DNA of 64,000 bases from NCBI RefSeq assembly GCF_900107105.1, contig NZ_FNOT01000009.1, forward strand, positions 124,001 through 188,000, read 5' to 3'. The notes under the pieces were generated by a model. That model had not been told where the DNA came from. It did no database searches and saw nothing but the letters and a program-made list of their open reading frames with translations. A program made the position numbers and the translations under genes. Source of the DNA: Geodermatophilus africanus (lineage in GTDB: Bacteria > Actinomycetota > Actinomycetes > Mycobacteriales > Geodermatophilaceae). Position 1 is the first letter of the stretch. The number at the start of each line of letters is the position of its first letter. Below, in pieces: positions 53,548 through 61,848 of the stretch.

Positions 53548-54549
53548 GTGACACCGGCAGGTCCCGACCGGCGGCCGACCCTGGCCGACGTCGCGGCTCG
53601 CGCCGGGGTGTCGACCGCCCTCGCCTCGATCGTCATGCGCGAGGCCCCGGGCGCGAGTGCCACGACGCGGGAGCGGGTGCGCCGCGCCGCCGAGGAGATC
53701 GGCTACCGGCCCGACAGCCGGGCGCGGCTGCTGCGCAGCTCCCGCAGCCGGCTGCTCGGCGTGGTGTTCGGGGTGCAGCACGCCTTCCACGGCGACCTCG
53801 TCAGCGGGCTGTACGCCGCCGCCGAGCGGGTGGGCTACGAGCTGGCGCTGAGCGCCGTGACACCGGGGCGGGACGAACGGCGGGCCGTGGCGGGCCTGCT
53901 CTCCGACCGCTGCGAGGCCCTCGTCCTGCTCGGCCCCCACTCCCCCACCGCGGCCCTCGCCGACCTGGCGGCCCGCCTGCCGGTCGTGGTCGTCGCCCGC
54001 TCGGTCCGGTCGGCCGCGGTGGACGTCGTCCGGACCGCTGACGCCGAGGGGATGCACCTGGCGGTCGACCACCTGGTGGCCCTCGGCCGCCGCGACGTCG
54101 TCCACGTCGACGGCGGCCGGGCGCCCGGCGCGGCGGAGCGGCGGCGGGGCTTCCGGGAGGCGGCGCGTCGCCACGGCCTCGAGGCGAGGGTCGTGGCCGG
54201 CGGCCTCACGGAGGACGACGGCGCCGCGGCCGCCCGCGCCCTGCTCGCCGGACCGCTGCCCACCGCGGTCACCGTCTTCAACGACCGCTGCGCGCTCGGC
54301 GTGCTCGACGAGCTGCGCCGTGCCGGGCGGGCCGTGCCCGGGGAGGTCGCCGTGGTCGGCTACGACGACAGCCGCATCGCGCGGCTGGCCACGGTCGACC
54401 TCACGTCCGTCGCGCAGGACGTCGCGCAGCTGACCACGCTCGCCGTCGGGCGGGCTGTCGCGAGGCTCGACGGCACGCCCGTCGAGCGGCGCGAGCTGGT
54501 GGTGCCACCGCGCCTGGTCGTCCGGAGCACCACCGCCTCGCCGCGCTGA
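53548..54549 (+). CDS. LacI-family transcriptional regulator
   Basis: A 333-residue repressor. The HTH is PTLADVAARAGVSTALASIVMREAPGASATTRERVRRAAEEIGYRPDSRARLLRSSRSRLLGVVFG, where the recognition helix STALASIVMR differs from the other LacI proteins here, consistent with its own operator. The effector domain includes DAEGMHLAVDHLVALGRRDVVHVDGG and FNDRCALGVLDELRRAGRAVPGEVAVVGYDDS. The start GTG (VTPAGPDRRPTL) avoids the operator lying in the longer frame. Its probable target is the divergent dehydrogenase-isomerase pair. Confidence 0.88.
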   Translation: MTPAGPDRRPTLADVAARAGVSTALASIVMREAPGASATTRERVRRAAEEIGYRPDSRARLLRSSRSRLLGVVFGVQHAFHGDLVSGLYAAAERVGYELALSAVTPGRDERRAVAGLLSDRCEALVLLGPHSPTAALADLAARLPVVVVARSVRSAAVDVVRTADAEGMHLAVDHLVALGRRDVVHVDGGRAPGAAERRRGFREAARRHGLEARVVAGGLTEDDGAAAARALLAGPLPTAVTVFNDRCALGVLDELRRAGRAVPGEVAVVGYDDSRIARLATVDLTSVAQDVAQLTTLAVGRAVARLDGTPVERRELVVPPRLVVRSTTASPR

Positions 54550-54839
54550 GGCGACGATCCCCGCGGGGTACCGCTCCGGATGACCGGGCGGCTCCGGCGG
54601 CTCGCCGAGCTGCCCATCCCGCCCCCTCGGCCCCGTACGTCCGGTAACGCCGTTCGGACCTGTGCGTGGCGGCCGCCCGGGAGTCGGCCCGCTGGACCGA
54701 CACGGGGCCATGGGCGTGGTCGACCGCCGGCGGGTGTGGGCAGAGTGTGCAGCGCGGGTGCGCGGTGCCCGGTCCCCCGAGGGCCCTGACGGGGACCTCT
54801 CCGAGCACCCGGTCCCCGACGAGATGGAGGAGGTGCCTC
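54550..54839. other. Intergenic region without recognised features
   Basis: About 290 bp of GC-rich sequence. Short frames are open but have no consistent codon bias or RBS. GTACGTCCGGTAACGCCGTT near 54635 is the only AT-richer spot and may be part of a promoter for the following small gene. Confidence 0.35.
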
Positions 54840-55013
54840 GTGGCGGACCGTGACCCCGGCGTGCCGAACGAGTTCGACCTCGACCCGCAGATGGCGCTCG
54901 ACGACGCCGAGGTGAGCGCCGAACCCCCTGCACCGGTCGTGGACCCGGAGGACCCGGACCACGTCGAGCCGGCGCCGCACGCGGTGCCCGCTCCGGAAGA
55001 CGCCGGTCGGTGA
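54840..55013 (+). CDS. Small acidic Pro-rich protein
   Basis: A 57-residue protein from a GTG preceded by GGAGGAGGTGCCTC. It is very acidic and Pro-rich (FDLDPQMALDDAEVSAEPP, VDPEDPDHVEPAPHAVPAPEDAGR), probably disordered, with no Cys and no membrane segment. Its stop overlaps the start of the peptidase-like gene (GTGA), so it is translated together with it and may be an accessory or inhibitor. Unrecognised. Confidence 0.55.
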   Translation: MADRDPGVPNEFDLDPQMALDDAEVSAEPPAPVVDPEDPDHVEPAPHAVPAPEDAGR

Positions 55014-55684
55014 CCATCCAGATCGGCGGCTACCAGGGCGCACGGAGTTGCACGGGAGGTCCCACGCAAGGCGCACGGAACCTGGTGTCGTGGTGGCTCG
55101 GCGCCTACGGGGATCGAGGCGCGACGAACCTCGGCATCTACAACTGCCGTCCGGTGAGCGGCGGGTCCGTCCTCAGCCTCCACGCCGAGGGGCGGGCCGC
55201 CGACCTGGGGACCCCGGTCGGGAACACCTGGTCCTGGGGGGTGATGGACACCTTCCGGCTCAACTCCCAGGAACTCGGCCTCCAGTGCGTCATCCACAAC
55301 CGCAGGATCTGGTCGTCGATCGCGGCGGACTGGCGCCCGTACTCCGGGTCCTCACCGCACACCGACCACGGGCACGTCGAGCTGATGTGGTGGGCCGCGA
55401 ACGGCGGGCTGACCGTGGACCGGATCAACCAGGTCATGCAGGGCGGCACGCCGCTGCCTCCGCCTCCGCCTGCCATGCCGGTGCTGCGGCTGGGGAGCAC
55501 GGGCGATGCGGTGAGGACGCTGCAGGAGACGCTGAACCGCTGGTACCCGAGCCTCCCGCCGCTCGACGTCGACGGGGACTTCGGTCCGAGGACGGACGCT
55601 CGGGTGCGGTACTTCCAGGGACGTTCCGGGCTGGTGGCCGACGGGATCGTCGGGCCTGCCACCTGGCGGGCCCTGGGGTTCTAG
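55010..55684 (+). CDS. Endolysin-like protein: M15/DD-carboxypeptidase-like domain plus peptidoglycan-binding domain
   Basis: A 224-residue protein. The first 145 residues contain LSLHAEGRAADLG and SSPHTDHGHVELMWW, the His/Asp/His pattern of zinc D,D-peptidase-like (M15/VanY-related) domains. A Pro linker (PLPPPPPAMP) leads to a PG_binding_1 domain: LRLGSTGDAVRTLQETLNRWYP, LDVDGDFGPRTDARVRYFQGRSGLVADGIVGPATWRALG. There is no signal peptide, as in phage endolysins or proteins exported by other means. GTG start coupled to the acidic protein gene. It may be a phage relic or a conserved actinobacterial wall hydrolase. Confidence 0.8.
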   Translation: MTIQIGGYQGARSCTGGPTQGARNLVSWWLGAYGDRGATNLGIYNCRPVSGGSVLSLHAEGRAADLGTPVGNTWSWGVMDTFRLNSQELGLQCVIHNRRIWSSIAADWRPYSGSSPHTDHGHVELMWWAANGGLTVDRINQVMQGGTPLPPPPPAMPVLRLGSTGDAVRTLQETLNRWYPSLPPLDVDGDFGPRTDARVRYFQGRSGLVADGIVGPATWRALGF

Positions 55685-55759
55685 TCCTGCGACGACGGTG
55701 GGGACGGCGACCAGCCGTCGTCCACTCCCGGCACCGCCCCCACGAGTGCCGTCGCGGTG

Positions 55760-58036
55760 TCAGAGGTCGAGGACCAGCCGGTCGCCCCGGGCGCGCGAGA
55801 CGCAGATCATCATGCAGTCACCCGCCTGCCGCTCGTCCTCGCTGAGGACGGAGTCGCGGTGGTCGGGCTCGCCCGCGAGGACGGCGGTCTCGCAGGTGCC
55901 GCAGGTGCCCTCCGCGCACGAGGACAGGACGCCGACCCCCGCCGCCTCGACGACCGACAGGATCGACCGGTCCGGGGGCACGGTGAGGGTGAGCCCGCTC
56001 TGCTCCAGCACGACCTCGAACGCCTCGGTGCGCGCCGGCTCGCCCTGGGGCCGGGGCGCGAACCGCTCCACGTGCAGCGACCCGCGCGGCCAGCCGGCGC
56101 AGCGCTGCTCCACCGCGGCGAGCAGCGGCTCGGGGCCGCAGCAGTAGACGAGGGTGTCGGGCTCGGGCGTGCCGAGCAGGCCGTCGAGGTCGAGCAGCCC
56201 GGTCTCGTCCTGCGGGCGCACCGAGACCCGGTCGCCGTACTGCGCGAGCTCGTCGAGGAAGGCCATCGACGCCCGCCGACGCCCGCCGTAGACCAGCCGC
56301 CAGTCGGCGCCCGCGGCCTCCGCCGCCCGGATCATCGGCAGGACCGGCGTGATGCCGATGCCCCCGGCGATGAACAGGTACCGCGGCGAGCCGACCAGCG
56401 GGAAGTTGTTGCGCGGACCGCGGACCCGCACCGGATGGCCGACGGCCAGCCGGTCGTGGACGTACCGCGAGCTGCCACGGCCGTCCGGGTCGCGCAGCAC
56501 GCCCAGCCGGTACCCGGCGGAGTCGGCGGGGTCGCCGCACAGCGAGTACTGCCGGGTGGGTGCCCCGTCGAGGACCAGGTCGACGTGCGCCCCCGGCTCC
56601 CAGGCCGGCAGCGGGCGGTCGTCGGCCCCGCGCAGCGTGAGGGCGACGACGCCGTCGGCCGCCTCCTGCTTCGCGACCACCCGGGCCGTGGTCTCGAGCT
56701 CCGCGGTGGCGAGCGTGACGGTCGTCGTCCGGTGGTGGACGGCCTCCACGTGCGGACGGCGCCCCGACCGGCCGAAGGCGACCGGCAGGTTCTTCCAGAC
56801 GTACATGTTCGGGGAGCTCGGGTAGAAGGTCGGCGGGCCGGCGAGCTCGTAGTCGCCCAGCACCGGCAGCGCCTCCTCCAGGGCGATCCGCGCCTCCAGC
56901 CGGGCCAGCGGGGCGCCCAGGCAGCCGTGCACGCCCTCGCCGAAGCCGAGGTGGCGGCCCCGCGGCCGGGTGACGTCGAACCGGTCGGGGTCGGGGAACT
57001 GCCGGTCGTCGCGGTTGGCCGCGCCGGGGATGAGGACGACGCGGCTCCCGGCGGGCATCGTGACCCCGTGCACGGTGACGTCGCGCGACGTCGTCCGGGC
57101 GGTGAGCTGCAGCGGCGTGATCAGGCGCATCGCCTCCTCGACCGCGGCCGGGACCAGCGACGGGTCGGCCTGCAGCAGCGCCCGCTGGTCGGGGTTCTCC
57201 GCCAGCAGCTCGAACAGCGTGCCGGTCAGCCCGGCGGTGGACTCCACCCCGCCCAGGAAGAGGATCATCATCAGGCCGCTGACCTCGGACTCCGTCGTGA
57301 CGCGGTCGCCCACGAAGGGCACGCCGTCGATGTCGGCGTTGACGAACTCGGTGACGAGGTCGTCCCGCCCGGAGCGGCGGCGCTCCTCAAGCAGGTCGAT
57401 GAAGAACCGCTGCACACCGGCGGTGGCCGCCCGCGCCACCTCGGTCAGGTGCGGGGTGCCGGGCACCCGGTCCTTGAGCTCGTGGGTCCAGTGCTCCAGC
57501 TGGTCGCGCCGCGCCTGCTCGAGCGGGTCCGGGTCGTGGCGGCTCGGCAGCCCCATCAGGTGGAAGAACACGTCGAAGGGCATCGGCCAGGCCAGCTCCT
57601 GCGCCACGTCCACCGTCCCACCGCCGCCCGCGCCCCGGTCGCGCCAGGAGGCCACCAGCTCGCGCACCACCGTGCGGATGCCGTCCTCGAGTCCGGCGAT
57701 CCGGCGCGGCAGGAAGTACGGCTGCACCACCGAGCGCACCTGGTCGTGGCGGGGGTTGTCCATGCTCCCGATGGAGCCGGGAGGGACCTGCTCCAGCCGG
57801 CTGTCGTCGATGTCCATGCCCTCGAAGCTGCGGAAGGTGTCGGCGTCGAGCGCGGCCGCCCGCACGTCCTCGAAGCGGGTCAGGGCGTACCAGCCCCAGC
57901 GCTCGCTCCAGTAGACCGGCGCCTCGTCGCGCATCCGGCGGTAGGTCCCGAACGGGTCGGACGTGTAGAAGTCCGGCCGGAACGGGTCGTAGTCGAGGGT
58001 GCCGGCGGGCGCGGCGGCGGTGGCGGGCTGGGCCAT
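55760..58036 (-). CDS. Self-sufficient cytochrome P450 fused to a phthalate-dioxygenase-type reductase
   Basis: A 758-residue one-component monooxygenase like the CYP116B group (P450RhF). The heme domain (about 1-430) has the I-helix FLGGVESTAG, the ExxR helix EEAMR, and FGEGVHGCLGAPLARLEARI with the heme-thiolate Cys at about 372. The reductase part has RQYSLCGDP (FMN), FIAGGIGITPVLPMI (NAD(P)H) and a plant-type 2Fe-2S site CAEGTCGTC near the C-terminus. It should hydroxylate or O-dealkylate a small substrate using NAD(P)H and O2. I chose the ATG at 58036 with GGAG upstream. The LacI palindrome at 58067 lies just before it. Confidence 0.92.
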   Translation of the reverse strand: MAQPATAAAPAGTLDYDPFRPDFYTSDPFGTYRRMRDEAPVYWSERWGWYALTRFEDVRAAALDADTFRSFEGMDIDDSRLEQVPPGSIGSMDNPRHDQVRSVVQPYFLPRRIAGLEDGIRTVVRELVASWRDRGAGGGGTVDVAQELAWPMPFDVFFHLMGLPSRHDPDPLEQARRDQLEHWTHELKDRVPGTPHLTEVARAATAGVQRFFIDLLEERRRSGRDDLVTEFVNADIDGVPFVGDRVTTESEVSGLMMILFLGGVESTAGLTGTLFELLAENPDQRALLQADPSLVPAAVEEAMRLITPLQLTARTTSRDVTVHGVTMPAGSRVVLIPGAANRDDRQFPDPDRFDVTRPRGRHLGFGEGVHGCLGAPLARLEARIALEEALPVLGDYELAGPPTFYPSSPNMYVWKNLPVAFGRSGRRPHVEAVHHRTTTVTLATAELETTARVVAKQEAADGVVALTLRGADDRPLPAWEPGAHVDLVLDGAPTRQYSLCGDPADSAGYRLGVLRDPDGRGSSRYVHDRLAVGHPVRVRGPRNNFPLVGSPRYLFIAGGIGITPVLPMIRAAEAAGADWRLVYGGRRRASMAFLDELAQYGDRVSVRPQDETGLLDLDGLLGTPEPDTLVYCCGPEPLLAAVEQRCAGWPRGSLHVERFAPRPQGEPARTEAFEVVLEQSGLTLTVPPDRSILSVVEAAGVGVLSSCAEGTCGTCETAVLAGEPDHRDSVLSEDERQAGDCMMICVSRARGDRLVLDL

Positions 58037-58066
58037 GGGGGTCTCCACGGTTGGGAGCGACTCGGT

Positions 58067-58080
58067 TTGAAGCGCTTCAA
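58067..58080. promoter_or_regulatory. Operator TTGAAGCGCTTCAA before the P450 gene
   Basis: A perfect 14-bp palindrome 30 bp before the P450 ATG. It shares AAGCGCTT and the outer TT/AA with TTAAAGCGCTTTAA at 59295-59308. LacI-family type, probably bound by the regulator encoded at 58215-59243. Confidence 0.75.
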
Positions 58081-58145
58081 GGCTTGCCCGTGACCCAGGC
58101 CACTGTCAACCGGTTGTCCGGACAAAGCCCCGGCCCTCCCCCGGC

Positions 58146-58198
58146 GAGATCGCCGGTCTCGCACGGATCCGGCGCCGGAAGCGTGCGAGATCGCCGAG
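58146..58198 (-). terminator. Hairpin between lacI and the P450 gene
   Basis: The right arm 58182-58198 is identical to 19396-19412. The left part (58151-58165) pairs with it over about 12 of 15 positions. It follows the lacI stop on the minus strand, a terminator-like position. Confidence 0.5.
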
Positions 58199-58214
58199 CT
58201 CGCCGCGGGGCGGG

Positions 58215-59243
58215 TCAGTCCGGCCCCGGCGGCGGGCCCGTCGTCCCCCGCACCACCAGCCGCGGGGGGACGACGACCTCGCGGTGCTCGGTGCGGCCGC
58301 CGTCGAGCCGCTCGACCACCGCCACGACGGCGTGCCGCATCTGCTCCCGGGACTCCTGGCTCACCGTCGTCAGGTCGACGTGCGCCAGCCGCGAGAGCGG
58401 GCTGTCGTCGTAGCCGACGACCGAGACCCGGCCGGGCACGTCGACGCCGGTGCGCAGCAGCACGTCCAGCAGCCCCACGGCGGAGGCGTCGTTGTACGTG
58501 ATGATCGCGGTCGGGGGCGTGTCGGACGCGAACAGCGTCCGCGCCGCCCGCGCCCCGGACGCCTCGCCGTGGTCACCCGCCACGACCTGGACGTGCGATC
58601 CGAGCCGGTGCCGGCGCATGGCGCGCTGGTAGCCGCGTCGCCGGCCGGCGGCGATGACCCCGGGCCCGCCGTCGACGTGGGCGATGCGGCGGTGCCCGAG
58701 GCCCAGGAGGTGGTCGACGGCCTGCGCGACGCCCTCCTCGTCGGCGACCCGGACGACGTCGACACCGGCCGAGGGCACGGCGCGGCCGACGGCCACCACG
58801 GGCAGCTGCCGGTCCAGTGCGCTCAGCCGGGAGGCGGGAGCCTCCGGGCCGAGCAGGATCAGCGCCTCACAGCGGGAGTCCAGCAGCGTCTCGGTCGCCC
58901 GCCCCTCGTCGCGGGTGCGGGTCACCGTGCTGAGCACCAGGTCGTACCCGTGCTCCTCGGCCGCCTCGTGGACGTCCTCGACGAGCTGGGCGTGGAAGGT
59001 GCTGCGGACGTCCATCAGGACGCCGATCAGCCTGCTGCGACGGCGGGCCAGCAGGCTGGCGGCACGGTCGGGCCGGTAGCCCAGGCGGCCGGCGGTGTCG
59101 AGGACGCGCTCCCGCGTGGCGCCGCTCGGGCCGGCCGCACCGCGCAGCACCAGGGACACCGTCGCCGTCGAGACCCCGGCCTCGGCCGCCACGTCCTGCA
59201 GCCGCGGCCGGCGCGCCGGTTCCTGTGCGGTCAGGATCGCCAC
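58215..59243 (-). CDS. LacI-family transcriptional regulator
   Basis: A 342-residue repressor. The HTH is PRLQDVAAEAGVSTATVSLVLRGAAGPSGATRERVLDTAGRLGYRPDRAASLLARRRSRLIGVLMD. The effector domain has STVTRTRDEGRATETLLDSRCEALILLG, DEEGVAQAVDHLLGLGHRRIAHVDGG and YNDASAVGLLDVLLRTGVDVPGRVSVVGYDDS. It lies between the P450 gene and the dehydrogenase gene. Matching GCGCTT palindromes stand before the P450 gene and in its own divergent promoter region, so it probably controls both units and itself. GTG start. Confidence 0.9.
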   Translation of the reverse strand: MAILTAQEPARRPRLQDVAAEAGVSTATVSLVLRGAAGPSGATRERVLDTAGRLGYRPDRAASLLARRRSRLIGVLMDVRSTFHAQLVEDVHEAAEEHGYDLVLSTVTRTRDEGRATETLLDSRCEALILLGPEAPASRLSALDRQLPVVAVGRAVPSAGVDVVRVADEEGVAQAVDHLLGLGHRRIAHVDGGPGVIAAGRRRGYQRAMRRHRLGSHVQVVAGDHGEASGARAARTLFASDTPPTAIITYNDASAVGLLDVLLRTGVDVPGRVSVVGYDDSPLSRLAHVDLTTVSQESREQMRHAVVAVVERLDGGRTEHREVVVPPRLVVRGTTGPPPGPD

Positions 59244-59294
59244 CCCGCTCCCTTGACACCGCCGCTCACGCCTGGTGCGATCGGCCGCACATCA

Positions 59295-59308
59295 TTAAAG
59301 CGCTTTAA
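59295..59308. promoter_or_regulatory. Operator TTAAAGCGCTTTAA in the lacI / dehydrogenase intergenic region
   Basis: A perfect 14-bp palindrome, 51 bp from the LacI start and 87 bp from the dehydrogenase ATG. Close variant of the operator at 58067-58080. Confidence 0.75.
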
Positions 59309-59395
59309 GCGCCCAGCCCGCCACCCGCGCCCCGAGCATGCCTCGTCCGGAGCAGGCACCCGTACCGCCGTCCACCCTCAGGAGGGAGACCCACG

Positions 59396-60583
59396 ATGTC
59401 GCACCAGCCCCTATCGGTCGCCGTGATCGGCGCCGGGATGGCCGGCCGCAGCCACGCCGCCGGGTACCGCCAGGTCAACACCGTCTTCGGGGAGGGGCTG
59501 CCGCCGGTGCGGCTAGCCGCGATCGCCGACGCCAACGAGCCGCTGGCCCGCGACGCCGCGCGCCGCTACGGCTTCGAGAGGGCCGTGCTCAGCTGGGAGG
59601 AGGTCGTCGAGGACTCCTCGATCGACGCGATCAGCATCGTCGTCGGCAACTCCCTGCACCGGCCGATCGCCGAGGCCGCCATCGCCGCCGGCAAGCACGT
59701 GCTCTGCGAGAAGCCGCTGGCCGGCTCCATGGACGACGCCCGCGCGATGGTCGCCCTCGAGGCGGACGCCGACGTCGTCACCGCGGTCGGCTACACCTAC
59801 CGCCGGTCCCCCGCCGTCGCGGCGATCCGCGACCACGTGCAGAGCCGCGAGCTGGGTGAGCTGACCCTGTTCGACGGCCGCTACTGGTGCGACTACGCCT
59901 GCGACCCCCGCGGCCCGCTCAGCTGGCGGTTCCGGGGCGGGCCCGGGTCCGGCGCACTCGCCGACATCGGGGCGCACGTCATCGACGCCGGCCAGTTCGT
60001 CTGCGGGCCGGTCGTGTCGGTGTCCGGGGCGGTGCTGTCCACCCAGATCGCGAAGCGGCCGCTGCCGCTCGGCGCCGTGGTCGGTCACAACGCCGCGCCG
60101 GTGAGCGAGGAGACGGGCGAGGTGGAGAACGAGGACACCGCGGTGTTCTCGGCCCGCTTCGAGTCGGGCCTGTCGGCGACCTTCTCGGTGTCGCGGACCG
60201 CGTTCGGCATGCCCAACGGGCTGGCCTTCGACGTGTACGGCCTGGGCGGCCGCGCCTCCTTCGACTGGCACCGCCCCTCGGAGTACCTCTTCGACGACCC
60301 GCAGCCCGAGGCCCGCACCCGCGGCGCGCGGCAGGTCATCGTCGGCCCGCAGATGCCCTACTTCGCCGGCGGCTACCCGATGGAGGCCCCGGGCGTGGGC
60401 GGCGGCAACGCCGAGATGTTCGTCTACCAGTGCCGCGCGTTCCTCGACCAGATCGTCGGCACGCCCGACCCGCTGCCGCCGAACGCCACCTTCGCCGACG
60501 GGCTGCACACGATGCAGATCATCCAGGCCGTCGTGCAGTCCGCGCAGTCCGACGGCGCCGCCGTCGAGATCCCCACCCACTGA
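59396..60583 (+). CDS. Gfo/Idh/MocA family oxidoreductase
   Basis: A 395-residue NAD(P)-dependent dehydrogenase. SVAVIGAGMAGRSHAAGYRQV is the Rossmann start, GKHVLCEKPLAGSM contains the EKP motif, GYTYRRSPAVAAIRDHV follows, and GSGALADIGAHVIDAGQFV has the catalytic His/Asp. It is about 40-50 residues longer than IolG and resembles the group acting on sugars or modified inositols rather than IolG itself. The ATG follows AGGAGGGAGACCCACG. The isomerase gene starts 17 bp after the stop; both are downstream of the LacI operator. Confidence 0.88.
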   Translation: MSHQPLSVAVIGAGMAGRSHAAGYRQVNTVFGEGLPPVRLAAIADANEPLARDAARRYGFERAVLSWEEVVEDSSIDAISIVVGNSLHRPIAEAAIAAGKHVLCEKPLAGSMDDARAMVALEADADVVTAVGYTYRRSPAVAAIRDHVQSRELGELTLFDGRYWCDYACDPRGPLSWRFRGGPGSGALADIGAHVIDAGQFVCGPVVSVSGAVLSTQIAKRPLPLGAVVGHNAAPVSEETGEVENEDTAVFSARFESGLSATFSVSRTAFGMPNGLAFDVYGLGGRASFDWHRPSEYLFDDPQPEARTRGARQVIVGPQMPYFAGGYPMEAPGVGGGNAEMFVYQCRAFLDQIVGTPDPLPPNATFADGLHTMQIIQAVVQSAQSDGAAVEIPTH

Positions 60584-60600
60584 CCGGAGGCCGATCCCCG

Positions 60601-61599
60601 ATGCCGCTCAAGCTCGGTGCCTACACCGCCTGCCTGCACGACCGCCCGCTGGCCGAGGCCCTCGACGTGCTGCAGGCCGACGGCCTGACCTCCGTCGAGG
60701 TCAACACCGGCGGGTTCATCCCCTCGCCGCACTGCCACGTCGACCTGCTGCTCTCCTCCGAGCAGGCCCGCCGGGACTACCTGGAGACGTTCGCCTCCCG
60801 CGGGATGGAGCTGACCGGGCTCAACTGCAACGGCAACCCGCTCAACCCGCTGCCCGGCGTCGGTCCCAAGCACGCCGACGACCTGCGCCGCACCATCGAG
60901 CTGGCCGGCCTGCTCGGCGTGAAGCACGTCGTCACCATGTCCGGCACGCCCGGCTCCGACCCCGACGCGAAGTACCCGTCGTGGGTGGTCAACCCGTGGG
61001 ACGGCGTCTACCTGGACGTCCTGGACTACCAGTGGGGCGTCGCGGCCGAGTTCTGGACCGAGATCGACGCCCTCGCCCGCGCCCACGACGTCCGGGTGGC
61101 CATCGAGATGCACCCGCACAACCTGGTGTTCTCGCCGGTGACCCTGCGCCGGCTGGTCGACACCATCGGCGCCACCAACATCGGCGCCGAGATGGACCCC
61201 TCGCACCTGATGTGGCAGGGCATGGACGTCGTCGCCTGCATCCGCGACCTCGGCCCGCTGGTGTTCCACGCCGCGGCCAAGGACGCGATGATCACCCCCG
61301 GGGTGGACATCCGCGGGGTGCTCGACACCTCCTTCGAGCGCGTCCCGGCCGACGCCCCGGGCAAGGTGCCCACCGGCTACGGCTTCTGGTGCACCGCCTG
61401 GCCGGAGAACCCCGGCTGGCGGTTCGTGGCCGTGGGCGTCGGGCACGACGTGGCCTACTGGACGGAGTTCCTGCGGGCGCTGGCCGAGGTCGACCCGGAC
61501 ATGGCGGTCAACATCGAGCACGAGGACGCCGCGTACGACCGCCTCGAGGGCCTGGCTCTCGCCGCCGACAACCTGCGCGCGGCCGCCGAGAAGCTGTAG
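60601..61599 (+). CDS. Sugar phosphate isomerase/epimerase-family TIM barrel protein
   Basis: A 332-residue protein of the xylose-isomerase-like fold. It starts with LKLGAYTACLHDRPLAEALDVLQADGLTSVEVNTGG. Metal-binding positions are suggested by VAIEMHPHNLVF (Glu, His), NIGAEMDPSHLMWQGMDVV (Glu, Asp, His), VFHAAAKDAM (His, Lys, Asp) and VNIEHEDA (Glu, His). In operons with Gfo/Idh dehydrogenases such proteins epimerise or dehydrate the keto product. The ATG follows GGAGGCCGATCCCCG. The product is full length. Confidence 0.85.
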   Translation: MPLKLGAYTACLHDRPLAEALDVLQADGLTSVEVNTGGFIPSPHCHVDLLLSSEQARRDYLETFASRGMELTGLNCNGNPLNPLPGVGPKHADDLRRTIELAGLLGVKHVVTMSGTPGSDPDAKYPSWVVNPWDGVYLDVLDYQWGVAAEFWTEIDALARAHDVRVAIEMHPHNLVFSPVTLRRLVDTIGATNIGAEMDPSHLMWQGMDVVACIRDLGPLVFHAAAKDAMITPGVDIRGVLDTSFERVPADAPGKVPTGYGFWCTAWPENPGWRFVAVGVGHDVAYWTEFLRALAEVDPDMAVNIEHEDAAYDRLEGLALAADNLRAAAEKL

Positions 61600-61606
61600 C
61601 GGCCGG

Positions 61607-61795
61607 TCAGACCCCGGCCCGGTGCGGCTCCGCCGCCGCGCGGGGCCGGCGCGGCAGCCCGGCGAGCCGGTAGCACCGGTCGACCAGCGTCATGGTCGCG
61701 ACCGCGTCGTCCGGACCGGTCGGGACCGGTGGCCCGCCCCGCAGCGCGGCCGCGAACGCCTCCAACTGGTAGGTGTACGACGGGCAGTCTGACGG
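61607..61795 (-). pseudogene. 3' remnant of a Gfo/Idh oxidoreductase gene
   Basis: On the minus strand PSYTYQLEAFAAALRGG, PVPTGPDDAVATMTLVDRCYRLAGLP and a short tail end at TGA 61607-61609. This is the typical C-terminal helix pair of Gfo/Idh/MocA proteins. No N-terminal or EKP region exists upstream: the sequence runs directly into the leader of the aldo/keto reductase gene. It marks a deletion junction near 61795. Confidence 0.7.
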
Positions 61796-61848
61796 GTCGC
61801 TGATGGATGGCCGTTGCCCGGCTGCAGGACGTTCATCAGGCTGGGCGG

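Noticed and set aside
54580-54789. A 69-residue ORF after the LacI gene
   Set aside because: Arg/Pro/Gly-rich translation, no RBS and no bias distinct from background.
55757-58093. A 778-residue open frame opposite the P450 fusion
   Set aside because: Antisense shadow of a GC3-biased gene; the minus-strand frame has all P450 and reductase motifs.
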